Shown piece by piece: positions 1 to 7,689 of a DNA stretch of 30,417 bases. Each line of letters opens with the position of its first letter. The first letter of the stretch is position 1. The DNA lies in IMG/VR virus record IMGVR_UViG_3300048800_000030, positions 1 through 30,417 of that record. The stretch is one strand, 5' to 3'. Source of the DNA: a virus. Under the pieces are notes generated by a model. The model was not told where the DNA came from and ran no database searches. It worked only from the letters and a program-made list of their open reading frames with translations. A program made the translations under genes and the position numbers.

Positions 1-702
1 AGTCAACCCCCACACCCAGGGCTTCGCGCCCTTGCCGGTCTTCGGGTTGGGGTAGAGCAGTGTCTCGATCACTTTCCACCGGCCAGTATTTTTGTTTCTG
101 TATGTCGCAATTTCGTCGATCACAATTATGTCGATGTCAGGGCGCTGCGCGAGTTCCTTTGCGATGACGGCAACCCCGTCGTGGTTGATGATGTAGACAT
201 CCTTCGGCGAGGCGAGGAGCTTCTTGCGCTTCTCAGCGGTGCCATGCAGCACGCTGAACTTCCTATGCCCAAAGTGGAAATAGAGGGCATCACCCCACAC
301 ACGTTCGAGGGTGGAGAGCGGCGCGATGACGAGCGCGCGGTGCCCGTACCCGGTCTCGATCAAGTAATCAGCAGCCCAAATTGCGGATAGGGTCTTGCCC
401 GTCCCGATGTCGTTCAGGATGTACCCATGCGGGTTCGTGACGGCGAAGGCGGCGGTGGCGACCTGGTGGCCGAACGGGTCGGGGATCAGCGTCCGCTCCC
501 TCGGCCACCGGTAGTAGTGCTGGATCGGGCTATCGACCTGCACCCCGAGCAGCGCCAGCCTTGCCACAGTGTCAATGGTGTGCGGCATCCCCACGAACCC
601 CGGCGCCAGTTCGAAGGCTGACGGTATCAAGGTAACGAGCCGAGGATCGCTCGACTCGATAACCAGGGCTTGCAGGTCGGGGAAGACTTGGTGGGGGGTC
701 AT
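1..702 (-). CDS. DEAD/SNF2-like helicase, N-terminal part (cut by window edge)
   Basis: The reading frame stays open from an ATG at 702 to the window edge, giving the first 234 residues; the C-terminal helicase domain lies outside. Seen in the translation: a Walker A motif NDIGTGKTLSA at about residues 97-107, a strand and motif Ia-like ALVIAPLSTLERVW, and a Walker B/DEAD-type motif IIVIDEIATYRN at about 194-205. These are typical of phage superfamily 2 helicases of the SNF2 type, which move on or remodel DNA using ATP, probably in replication or repair here. The start overlaps the stop of the zinc-finger gene upstream (ATGA, 702-699), so the two are likely translationally coupled. The helicase family is well supported; the exact role is inferred. 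Confidence 0.85.
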   Translation of the reverse strand, partial: MTPHQVFPDLQALVIESSDPRLVTLIPSAFELAPGFVGMPHTIDTVARLALLGVQVDSPIQHYYRWPRERTLIPDPFGHQVATAAFAVTNPHGYILNDIGTGKTLSAIWAADYLIETGYGHRALVIAPLSTLERVWGDALYFHFGHRKFSVLHGTAEKRKKLLASPKDVYIINHDGVAVIAKELAQRPDIDIIVIDEIATYRNKNTGRWKVIETLLYPNPKTGKGAKPWVWGLT

Positions 703-920
703 GCTCGCGTTCGTGCCAGTCGCTCTATTTCGCCCTGGCAGTAGATGCACCGAATCCGGCCGAGTTTCAGGCGGTCGGGATGGATCAGATCGCCACACTC
801 TACACAGTGTGACCCATCAAACTCCGGGTGGCTCTCCGGCGCGGACTTCCCGCGGGCACGCCGCTCGGCGTCGGCGGTCCAGAGTTCGACTACGGAGTCG
901 GCAGCGTCAACGATGTCCAT
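699..920 (-). CDS. DksA/TraR-type zinc-finger protein
   Basis: A 73-residue protein with four cysteines in the C-terminal half (C39, C42, C58, C61), arranged as CVECGDLIHPDRLKLG and IRCIYCQ. That spacing and the Gly-Arg-IRC context match the DksA/TraR C4 zinc finger. Short TraR-like members of the family bind the secondary channel of RNA polymerase and alter promoter choice without ppGpp. A phage copy could redirect host transcription, but this is inferred from the family. TraR-type proteins carry an acidic DxxDxA-like tip near the N terminus, and here the start reads MDIVDAAD, which is compatible. A GGAG ribosome site sits just before the ATG. It overlaps the downstream helicase by 4 bases. 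Confidence 0.8.
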   Translation of the reverse strand: MDIVDAADSVVELWTADAERRARGKSAPESHPEFDGSHCVECGDLIHPDRLKLGRIRCIYCQGEIERLARTRA

Positions 921-1074
921 GATCAGTCTCCAGTACGCAAAGTTCTCCGAAGGCTCTGCTCACCTTCCAATCAATTACGTCAGCCCTCGCGATGTGAACG
1001 GCGGCGCTGCGCAGATGGTAGTTAAACCAGTAGCGGTGCCAGCGAAGGGTCAGGCGGGCGATCAGGATGGCCAC
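907..1074 (-). CDS. small hypothetical protein (GTG start)
   Basis: This 55-residue frame fills the space between the VRR-NUC nuclease gene and the DksA/TraR gene. It starts with GTG, overlaps the upstream stop by 13 bases and runs 14 bases into the next gene. A GGG lies six bases before the start. The product is basic and aromatic in its first half (LRWHRYWFNYHL). No family is recognised. The call rests on the overlap pattern of this operon, so it is tentative; the interval could simply be a short spacer. Confidence 0.4.
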   Translation of the reverse strand: MAILIARLTLRWHRYWFNYHLRSAAVHIARADVIDWKVSRAFGELCVLETDHGHR

Positions 1075-1433
1075 ACATTACCCATCAGTTCAGCGATCTG
1101 CACTTCCAGCCGGTCGAGATCCTCCTGCCCGTCGCAGCAGATCGACAGCCCGCCGGCCCCGGTCACGCCTTCCCAGAACAAGACCTGGTGCTTGCTCATC
1201 CCGCGATTTTGTTCGGTACGGCGGCCGGGGGCCTTGGCTTCGACTGAAACTAGCAATCCTATTCGCTTACCGACCATCGCCGGGGTCACGACAAGCGGGA
1301 CAACCCCCGTGCGGTCGTGGATTCCATGGATACCTAGCCCATTTTGCACGGTACACCATGAGAACGCACCCTTCGAGTCAAACCACTGGCGAACCATGTC
1401 TTTTACGTGATCTTCTGATTCGATCTTCTTCAT
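1062..1433 (-). CDS. VRR-NUC domain nuclease
   Basis: A 123-residue protein from the ATG at 1433, chosen because it overlaps the RNA ligase stop (ATGA); an upstream in-frame ATG at 1496 would lie deep inside the ligase gene. The fold signature of the VRR-NUC branch of PD-(D/E)XK nucleases is visible: GIHGIHDR with the metal-binding Asp40, then SVEAKAPG with Glu65 and Lys67, and a downstream Gln83 in SKHQ. Stand-alone VRR-NUC proteins are common in phage replication modules and cut structured or single-stranded DNA; the substrate here is unknown. Its place between an RNA ligase and a helicase fits a DNA repair or recombination role. Confidence 0.8.
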   Translation of the reverse strand: MKKIESEDHVKDMVRQWFDSKGAFSWCTVQNGLGIHGIHDRTGVVPLVVTPAMVGKRIGLLVSVEAKAPGRRTEQNRGMSKHQVLFWEGVTGAGGLSICCDGQEDLDRLEVQIAELMGNVWPS

Positions 1434-2137
1434 CCCTGCCTCCGTTCTGGTCCTGCATACCCCGCGGTCGCGCCGTGTCGCCGCCCGCCAGTCCACATGA
1501 TCCCGTTGGTGCGCTGAACCTTAACCTGCGGTACGCGGTCCTTCTTGACGTGTGCGTTCTTCGGTTCGTCATCGTGCTCGCAGGTCTGCTTGTAGTAGTG
1601 GCTCCCCGCGACGTGGTAGACGACGATGCCTTCGGGGTTCGCGAATCCAGGGGCGCAAGCGCTCCCCTTTAATCGAAGCCTAGCCAAGGCCGCTTCGATC
1701 TCGTTGGTATGGAACACGCCTTCGTAGAGCACCGACACGACGCCGCAGCACGCGGGTCGAACAGCAAGGTTCAGCCAGATGGAGGTGTTGAACAAGCTGA
1801 ACTGTCTATCTTCCAACCCGTAGCCGCGCTGGATGCCTTTGCCCCACCACTCGCCGAAATGACGGCCGGGGCCGAGGGTGAATAGTTCTTCGGCGTGGTA
1901 TTGAGCCCAACGAGCGAACCCGAAGTTGTCGTCATCAGGTGTGATCCACCGCGTCCGGGACCCGGCCTTCATCACAAGACTGCCGTCGGCTTCGGTATGA
2001 TTGTTGGCGATGATGCACGACTCGCCAATTTCACCAGCACCGATGAAGATTGAGGCGTTAGTGCCGTCGATCTTTTCAGTCACCACACACTCGCGACTGA
2101 GGCGTGGGATCTTGCCAAACTCTCGGAAGTCGGTCAT
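1430..2137 (-). CDS. RNA ligase, T4 Rnl2-like
   Basis: A 235-residue nucleotidyltransferase. It has the adenylylation motif EKIDGTN with the active lysine at residue 22, motif III HFGEWWG (Glu96), motif IV PEGIVVYH (Glu169) and a motif V-like YYKQT (Lys183). Order and spacing match Rnl2-type RNA ligases, which seal 3'-OH/5'-phosphate nicks in RNA using ATP. Phages use them to repair tRNAs cut by host anticodon nucleases. The start at 2137 is set by an ATGA overlap with the upstream small gene; 21 codons of open frame lie upstream but are unlikely to be used. No polynucleotide kinase/phosphatase was recognised nearby, so any end-healing partner is elsewhere or supplied by the host. A DNA-nick activity cannot be excluded from sequence. 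Confidence 0.85.
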   Translation of the reverse strand: MTDFREFGKIPRLSRECVVTEKIDGTNASIFIGAGEIGESCIIANNHTEADGSLVMKAGSRTRWITPDDDNFGFARWAQYHAEELFTLGPGRHFGEWWGKGIQRGYGLEDRQFSLFNTSIWLNLAVRPACCGVVSVLYEGVFHTNEIEAALARLRLKGSACAPGFANPEGIVVYHVAGSHYYKQTCEHDDEPKNAHVKKDRVPQVKVQRTNGIMWTGGRRHGATAGYAGPERRQG

Positions 2138-2370
2138 TTTATTTCCCATGGGTAAGTTCGGACTTGGTACTCCATCAGTGGGTGTGCCGCGTCCCACCAC
2201 AGCTTGATCCTGCGGACTTCGAGGATCGCGTCCGTGAGTCCGATACGCAGCCGGGTGGCTTCAGCCTGTGCGAGAATCTCGCCGGCAGAGTAACAGCGCG
2301 CGTTGGCATCGGGGGCGAAGGTGATGGAGCCGGTGATTAGTCGGGTGTCATGCTCGGGTAAATTATCCAT
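2134..2370 (-). CDS. hypothetical protein
   Basis: A 78-residue protein of no recognised family. The middle is probably helical (GEILAQAEATRLRIGLTDAI) and the end is rich in Trp and Tyr. It overlaps the nuclease gene upstream by 8 bases and the RNA ligase downstream by 4, so it belongs to the same transcript. Its fixed place before the ligase is the only hint of function. Confidence 0.7.
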   Translation of the reverse strand: MDNLPEHDTRLITGSITFAPDANARCYSAGEILAQAEATRLRIGLTDAILEVRRIKLWWDAAHPLMEYQVRTYPWEIK

Positions 2371-3061
2371 AGGGTCCTTTCGCTTCAGAGCACTTGCCCT
2401 GTTGATTTACGTTACATCGGGAGCACGAGTTCTTACCGCGCTTCGGGGCCGCCGGCCAGTGGTTATTCCTGAACGCGACCTGCAGGCGCTCGATCTCAGG
2501 AAGTAGACCCATCCAGAGTTCGGGAAGTTCCCGGCGGGCGTAAGTTTTGTCGCTGGTCACCCCATGCTTCAGCCAGATGTAAGCGGTATCCACAACCTCC
2601 AACTCAGGGAACTGGTGAAATGACGTGGCGGCGAACAGTTTCAACTGATCCTCGTCCAGCCATATCTGGCCCGCCTTCCAATCGCCAATGAACGCATGGC
2701 TGCCATTGATCACGGCCACGTCGTAGATCGACCGGCACCAGGCCGTGCTGTCGAAGTACCCGCACGGCTTGAACGCCTGATCCAACGTAACCCGAAGCTG
2801 CGTGTACTTGGCCCCCGGCGCGGCGAGCACGGCAGCAGCCATCGGCTCGTAGGGTGCGAACTGCGGCGGCAGCGGCGTGCCTTTCGCGATGCGTTGGGTC
2901 AGTGCGTCATCGATCAGGTTCCCCGCGCGCATTGCGGCCGTCTGGACGAACTCAATCCGATCAGCCGAGCCCTTCGGCGCCACGTTCTTGTGGTAGAACA
3001 TGCGCGGACATTCCATCCAGTCTTTGCGTCGGCTGTGGCTCCATGCGATCCAGTCTGCCAT
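2363..3061 (-). CDS. RecB/Cas4-like PD-(D/E)XK exonuclease
   Basis: A 232-residue protein from ATG 3061; a GTG at 3064 is an equally close alternative start. The N-terminal SHSRRKDWMECPRMFYHK is the SxSxxxxxxxCPxxFYY motif of the Cas4/AddB family. The catalytic core is Asp114 (YDVAVI), then GDWKAG with Asp127 and Lys129, then a QxxxF motif (Gln139), where the family usually has QxxxY. Cys18 plus three C-terminal cysteines (C213, C216, C224) match the four ligands of the family's 4Fe-4S cluster. Phage members are DNA exonucleases used in recombination or host DNA breakdown. The usual upstream His is not clear: the corresponding stretch reads RAGNLIDDAL. No cas genes are present. Confidence 0.8.
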   Translation of the reverse strand: MADWIAWSHSRRKDWMECPRMFYHKNVAPKGSADRIEFVQTAAMRAGNLIDDALTQRIAKGTPLPPQFAPYEPMAAAVLAAPGAKYTQLRVTLDQAFKPCGYFDSTAWCRSIYDVAVINGSHAFIGDWKAGQIWLDEDQLKLFAATSFHQFPELEVVDTAYIWLKHGVTSDKTYARRELPELWMGLLPEIERLQVAFRNNHWPAAPKRGKNSCSRCNVNQQGKCSEAKGPYG

Positions 3062-4248
3062 CACTTCACCCCCTCAATCATCGCCAGGTCGCAGCGATGC
3101 CGCTCGATCTCGCCATACTCTCTGTGATGCACGATCAGGCACATGTCCCGCCCGGCCCGATACCCTTCCCCCGCGTGCCAGGCGTCACGGGCGGCCAGCG
3201 TGCGGAACGCCTCAACCACGCAGCCGGGGTATTCTACCTTATGCTCGTGGTGGATGTGCCCTTGGTACCAGTGACGGTACCGGGTCGCGCCCCAGTCCTG
3301 CGGCCGGTCGCAGGCCATGATGCCGGGCATCGCCGGGAACTTGGCCTTGTCGCCGTGCGTGACGCCGATCAGCACCTTGCCGAAGCGGTAGTACCAGTGC
3401 TCTGCGGGCGATAGGTCAACCGTCACCCGCGGGTTGTTGTGGAAGTAGGCATCAAGCGCCAACGCGATAGCGAAGCTGGAGTGTTCGTCGTGGTTCCCCT
3501 TGACGATGCGCACGATCACGCGCTTGTGCTTCGACAGCGCCCGCTTCACGGCGTAGATGGGTATCCGCAGTCCGATCTGCATCACGCGGCCCCAACGGGT
3601 GTCCACGTCGAGCGTGTTGTTGCTGCGCAGGGTCAGGTTCTTGCTATTGTCCGCGTGGATCAGGTCACCCAACTCAAGGATCAGCCCGGTCTCGGCCGGC
3701 GGGGCGCTGTTCACGAGCCGGTCAACCGCACCCTGGATCTGGCGCTCGGCGATGTCGGCGTTGAAGTCGGCACCCGTTTCGGCGGCCCATGAGTACATGC
3801 CGATGTGCGGATCACCGATCGGGTAGACGGCGAGGAGGTCGGCGTTCGTGTGTTTCGGCGGGGCGATGAGCGGGGACATCCCCTTCGCGGCTTGCGTCAG
3901 GCTCTCGATCCACTCGCGTACCGCCTCCTCGACCTGCTTGGCGTCGAGTTGCGTCTTGACCCATTGGAGTTTCTGGTTCCCGAGGTCGTCGTAGAGGGTG
4001 CTCGTTCCCTTGACGACGAACGGCGCAACGGTCGCATGCACCATGTCGGCCTCAGGAGCGTACCCCCGGAGGGCGGCTTTCTTTTTGATCGCCGAGACGG
4101 CCGCGCTAATGACTTGAGGGCGCACACCCATTGCTTTGGCTGCGGCCATCTGGTTCGGGTGGTCCATGCACGCCTGCAATAGTTCCCTCTGCCGCGCCGT
4201 GCAGAAGTCCAGCAGTTGCGGGTCCGGCTTTAGCGCGGCAATGCCCAT
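3061..4248 (-). CDS. calcineurin-like metallophosphoesterase with N-terminal HTH
   Basis: A 395-residue protein with a full set of metallophosphoesterase motifs: GDPHIG (Asp146, His148), LGDLIHAD (Asp195), KGNHDEH (Asn252, His253, Asp254), THGD (His298) and GHIHH (His331, His333). All expected metal ligands are present, so it should be an active two-metal phosphoesterase. Residues 30-60 form a likely helix-turn-helix (NQMAAAKAMGVRPQVISAAV), suggesting nucleic-acid binding. Similar HTH-phosphoesterase fusions are frequent in phages and their substrate is generally not known. The start is fixed by the TAATG overlap with the kinase gene. It sits directly upstream of the Cas4-like nuclease, so a joint role in DNA processing is plausible but unproven. 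Confidence 0.88.
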   Translation of the reverse strand: MGIAALKPDPQLLDFCTARQRELLQACMDHPNQMAAAKAMGVRPQVISAAVSAIKKKAALRGYAPEADMVHATVAPFVVKGTSTLYDDLGNQKLQWVKTQLDAKQVEEAVREWIESLTQAAKGMSPLIAPPKHTNADLLAVYPIGDPHIGMYSWAAETGADFNADIAERQIQGAVDRLVNSAPPAETGLILELGDLIHADNSKNLTLRSNNTLDVDTRWGRVMQIGLRIPIYAVKRALSKHKRVIVRIVKGNHDEHSSFAIALALDAYFHNNPRVTVDLSPAEHWYYRFGKVLIGVTHGDKAKFPAMPGIMACDRPQDWGATRYRHWYQGHIHHEHKVEYPGCVVEAFRTLAARDAWHAGEGYRAGRDMCLIVHHREYGEIERHRCDLAMIEGVK

Positions 4249-4922
4249 TACGGCTTCACCATCGGTTCCGGCGGCTCGATCCGAATCGACGGGATGTTGG
4301 ACGACATCAACTGGTCGATGCCCATGTACAGGTACTCCAGGGTGTAATTGTTCCAGATTTCCCGCTCGCCGGGGAGGACAGGCAGCGGGGTTTCGGACTC
4401 GTGGGGGTTGACCGGCGCGGCGGCGTCGCGGTGGAGGTGCCACGTATTCCCCCCGAGATCATTGACCCACGCGCGCTCGTTCGGGAACCGGACGCTGGTG
4501 TTCACGAAGTATTGCGGTCGGAGTTCGGGGTAGGGGATTATGTGCTGGAAGTCGTACAGCCAGTCGTCGGCCTGCTGTATCCAGTAGTCCGGGTCGGCGG
4601 CGCGTCGGTAGGCAGTGCCCCAAATCTGTAATACCTCGCGTGGGCTCATCGCGTTCCCTTCGGAGAACCCCGGCATACAGCGTTGGATGACCCCTCGGAA
4701 ATCGAAATCGTTGCACTGGTCGGGAGCGAGATCGTAGGTGCCGACCTCCTTCGTCTCCCTGTCGCGCAGCAGGTCTTCCGACTCCAATCCGAACGCCGCG
4801 GCGACCTCGGCGTAGAGGGCGTCGCTGAAGCTGAATTTGATGAAGCCGTACCGTTCGACGAGATAATCTGCCGTCGCGTCTTTCCCTGAACCGGCGTGGC
4901 CGGCGAGTCCGAGTATGATCAT
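4248..4922 (-). CDS. deoxynucleoside monophosphate kinase
   Basis: A 224-residue P-loop kinase. The N terminus reads MIILGLAGHAGSGKDATADY, with the nucleotide-binding loop GHAGSGKD at residues 8-15. This opening, the FSFSDALY segment and the REVLQIWGTAYRR region resemble phage dNMP kinases related to T4 gene 1, which phosphorylate dNMPs to feed phage DNA synthesis. The start at 4922 is set by ATGA overlap with the homing endonuclease gene; 30 extra codons upstream in frame lie within that gene and are rejected. The adjacent DNA polymerase supports a nucleotide-supply role. Confidence 0.85.
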   Translation of the reverse strand: MIILGLAGHAGSGKDATADYLVERYGFIKFSFSDALYAEVAAAFGLESEDLLRDRETKEVGTYDLAPDQCNDFDFRGVIQRCMPGFSEGNAMSPREVLQIWGTAYRRAADPDYWIQQADDWLYDFQHIIPYPELRPQYFVNTSVRFPNERAWVNDLGGNTWHLHRDAAAPVNPHESETPLPVLPGEREIWNNYTLEYLYMGIDQLMSSNIPSIRIEPPEPMVKP

Positions 4923-5626
4923 GGTTGTTGTTCCTTCTTTAGATTGAATTTTGCTCTGCGTGCGGGAGACCACGTAACTCCTTCTTGCGCGAGTCTGCGT
5001 GCGGGAGACCAAGGTACGCCTTTACGAGCCTTGGATTTCGCTGCACATTGTTCCGGCGTCTGCTTAGATCCAAGGGCGTGTTGTTTACCCTGCATCCATG
5101 CCGACATAGCAGCGTTTTGTTCCGCAGTATGCTTGTTACCTAGCGAATATCTTTTACCAAGCATCCGTACAGATGTTGCTGCCCGCTGTTCCGGCGTAGG
5201 AACGTATCCGCAGCCATTTTTGTTTCCGATCAGTGCCGCCCGTTTTTTCTCACAAGTTTCAGGGGACTGAATAAGTCCTAAATGCGTCACGCGAAGTCGA
5301 TCTCTTGTGGCGGGCGATGCTTTTACTCCAAGCGACGACCCCGCTGTCGGGGATACATTGTATTCGGGCTTCACCTTGTCGAGCAGTTGCTGCTCGTAAA
5401 ATAGCAGCATCGACTTAGCGCAAGTTAATACTGGAAGAAACTTGAATGCCTGTTCCCCATACTTGTCCCATGCGCGTTGGAGCGGGATACTATGATGCAC
5501 CCCCCGTCTCAAGGCAACTTTGTGCTGTTTCCAACGCTGGGCAATCTTAATCGCTGACCCAATATACCGCTTGCCATTGACGGTATTCAGGATCTCATAG
5601 ATACCCGACTGGTTCACGCCTTGCAC
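4919..5626 (-). CDS. GIY-YIG homing endonuclease with NUMOD-like tail
   Basis: A 235-residue protein. GIYEILN (residues 8-14) and KRYIGSA (20-26) are the GIY and YIG strands, followed by Arg31, catalytic Glu78 and Asn90 (PEYNVSP). Residues 141-200 hold three copies of a helix unit of about 25 residues containing TPEQRAA, TAEQNAA and TPEQCAA, like the NUMOD3 DNA-binding modules of free-standing homing endonucleases such as T4 Seg proteins. A further 13-residue tandem repeat ends the protein (VPWSPARR / VTWSPARR). The gene overlaps the polymerase stop by 13 bases and the kinase start by 4. The ORF appears intact. It is most likely a selfish mobile gene placed between two replication genes. Confidence 0.9.
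   Translation of the reverse strand: MQGVNQSGIYEILNTVNGKRYIGSAIKIAQRWKQHKVALRRGVHHSIPLQRAWDKYGEQAFKFLPVLTCAKSMLLFYEQQLLDKVKPEYNVSPTAGSSLGVKASPATRDRLRVTHLGLIQSPETCEKKRAALIGNKNGCGYVPTPEQRAATSVRMLGKRYSLGNKHTAEQNAAMSAWMQGKQHALGSKQTPEQCAAKSKARKGVPWSPARRLAQEGVTWSPARRAKFNLKKEQQP
4955..5011. repeat. 39-bp tandem duplication in the endonuclease tail
   Basis: The 18-base sequence tctgcgtgcgggagacca occurs at 4955-4972 and again at 4994-5011, a 39-base period that keeps the reading frame and encodes the repeated WSPARR segment at the C terminus of the GIY-YIG protein. It looks like a recent in-frame duplication. Confidence 0.8.
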
Positions 5627-7689
5627 TCCGCATAAGTCTCACCAATACCACCCTCAGCAGCCAGGGGCAATCCTGTTGCCCACGCTGGCGTGGTTGCCAT
5701 TACTTTGTTCATGAACTGAAGCGCCAGTTCCCCATCATTAGCGGGGACTACGGTCACGATCTCGTCATGAGTCATCAGGACCACACGCAATTCCTTCGCG
5801 ATTTCAAGCATCTGCTCGCCCACGATGATGCGGTGCAGGCTCTGGATGAGATTCTCCGTGAGTAACGATCCATAGATTTTGGTCCGGCTCCTGCCGTCGA
5901 AGTAGGTAGCGTCTACCTGTTCTGACCACTCAAGCCCACGATAGTTCAATTTCATTTGATTGGGCATCAAAATAAATTCCTTGCCCGTCGTCATGATCCC
6001 GTGAGCGCCGAAGGTTACCTCATCCCCACGCATCATGTGTCCGATCACGGCGTCCATGCGCTGCCAGAACCCTTTACCCCGAGGCAGCCCAACCCCCGTG
6101 ATCATGGGGTAGCGGGCGCGGTACCGGTCCACAAGGGCCTTGGTTACCAGGCAATGCACGAATCGCTCATTCAGGGAAAGTCTCGATGGCATGGCGGCGA
6201 CTTCATTGACGCGCGCCGGGTTATTCAGGAAGGGGCCGGGGTCGATGCGCAGGGCCATCATGTCCGCTTCGGTGAAGATGATAGGCTTCGCGCCGAGTGC
6301 CCCCTTCGCAAATTCCATTGCGGCTTTCATATATCCGCTCCCGAAGCCGAACGAGAGGATTCCGACCTTGCCGACGTGGCCCGGTATCTTATCGGCGGGG
6401 TTATTCTTGCGGTCGATCGGGCGTCCGTACACCGTGCTGGCGTGCTCGCTGTACACGTCGCGGCCAGCGCGGAAGGCTTCTGTCAAATCATCCTGCCCGC
6501 TGCACCAGGCTAGCAATCGGGCCTCCCCCTGCGATGAGTCCGCGCACACGATAACGTGCCCCGGCGGGGCCTTGATGGACTGCTTGAGCACGGCCATCTC
6601 GGGGCGGTTCTCGTTGTGGTTGCTCATGTTCTGAAAGTTGGTTCCGTCCCCGCCTGACCACCGGAGTGTGTGTGCTCCGCAGTAGTTGAGGTAGACCGGC
6701 ATCGGCCCCCGGCTGGCCATGTCAGCGAAGCGCTGCGCCCGTGTCTCGACTATCCCCGATTTCACGCTTGTCCGCGCCTCTGCCAGTAGCCGCACCTGCT
6801 CATCGGGGTCATCAAGCAGTTTCTGCATGGCTGAGTCCGTGCGGGCAAAAGCATAAATCGGCTCCCCCGACGTGGGCGACTTCTTGGTCTCGGGCTCGAC
6901 CCCGTTGGCACGCAGGATCGCCGCGAACTTGTCACTGGATGCAAACGGTTTCTTGTCGATGCCGAGACCAGCGCACGCCTTGCAGGGTATCACACCACTG
7001 ACCAGATCAGGCGCTTGGCCGGTCCCGCTGCACACCGGGCAGGCATAGCCCAGGCGGGTCAGTAGTTCCTTCTTGCGTTGCCGTTCCGTCGAAACTGCGC
7101 CACGTAATCGGGATATGTCGCCGACGAGAACAGGAGACGTGAACATTTTCACGGTCAGATCAATCAGCGCCAGTTCGTCAGCGGGGAACTGTGGTAGGAA
7201 TATATCTGCCAGTCCCATCGTTATGCGCACGTCGCCGTGGGCACAGTAATGCCCGTAGGCTACCAACTCTTGATTTGAGAAATCCGCAAGGTGCTTGCCC
7301 TTACTCCATTTGGTGTCGTCGCCTTTCTCACCGAGTCCATAGATAGGAGCGAGTATCTTCAGACTGTTGCCGGCCTTATTTCCCCGGATTGCTCTCGCCA
7401 TCGATAGCGTGTCGATGAACATCGCAGGATGGACCCCGTAGTGGTGTGAAAGGATCAAGCCATCGAACTGGGCATGGTGCATCACCACGGCGGTATCAGA
7501 CCAGTCCACTTCTTCCTTTACCCACTGTTCGAACCGTTCGGGCAGGAGCCAGTATCGCGCGGGGCCGTCCTCGATACCAACCAGGATAGTCTCATAGCGA
7601 CTGTCCCTGACGTAAGCCTCGGTTCCAAGGTCGGTCACCGAATAGTCGGCGGCCCAGTAGCACTCGAAGTCAATCCCAATTATGTCCAC
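5614..7689 (-). CDS. family A DNA polymerase with 3'-5' exonuclease domain
   Basis: A 691-residue replicative polymerase from GTG 7689, which overlaps the upstream stop as TAGTG; no ATG is available near the exonuclease start. DEDD exonuclease motifs: GIDFECY (Asp7, Glu9), HHAQFD (Asp76) and an ExoIII-like YCAHGDV. Polymerase motifs: TLRWSGGDGTNFQN, motif A CADSSQGEARLLAW (Asp384, Glu389), motif B around Lys441 (HVGKVGILSFGFG) and motif C MTHDEIV (His641, Asp642, Glu643). Two CxxC pairs (C217/C220 and C236/C239, in CPVCSGTG and CKACAGLG) sit between the two domains. In motif B the Arg usually four residues before the Lys appears to be Gly, and the usual Tyr is Phe. There is no 5'-3' exonuclease domain. 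It should copy the phage genome with proofreading. Confidence 0.93.
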   Translation of the reverse strand: MDIIGIDFECYWAADYSVTDLGTEAYVRDSRYETILVGIEDGPARYWLLPERFEQWVKEEVDWSDTAVVMHHAQFDGLILSHHYGVHPAMFIDTLSMARAIRGNKAGNSLKILAPIYGLGEKGDDTKWSKGKHLADFSNQELVAYGHYCAHGDVRITMGLADIFLPQFPADELALIDLTVKMFTSPVLVGDISRLRGAVSTERQRKKELLTRLGYACPVCSGTGQAPDLVSGVIPCKACAGLGIDKKPFASSDKFAAILRANGVEPETKKSPTSGEPIYAFARTDSAMQKLLDDPDEQVRLLAEARTSVKSGIVETRAQRFADMASRGPMPVYLNYCGAHTLRWSGGDGTNFQNMSNHNENRPEMAVLKQSIKAPPGHVIVCADSSQGEARLLAWCSGQDDLTEAFRAGRDVYSEHASTVYGRPIDRKNNPADKIPGHVGKVGILSFGFGSGYMKAAMEFAKGALGAKPIIFTEADMMALRIDPGPFLNNPARVNEVAAMPSRLSLNERFVHCLVTKALVDRYRARYPMITGVGLPRGKGFWQRMDAVIGHMMRGDEVTFGAHGIMTTGKEFILMPNQMKLNYRGLEWSEQVDATYFDGRSRTKIYGSLLTENLIQSLHRIIVGEQMLEIAKELRVVLMTHDEIVTVVPANDGELALQFMNKVMATTPAWATGLPLAAEGGIGETYAECKA

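Noticed and set aside
745-1410. A 221-residue rightward frame
   Set aside because: It is a shadow of the leftward DksA/TraR and VRR-NUC genes, which have recognisable motifs and coupled starts.
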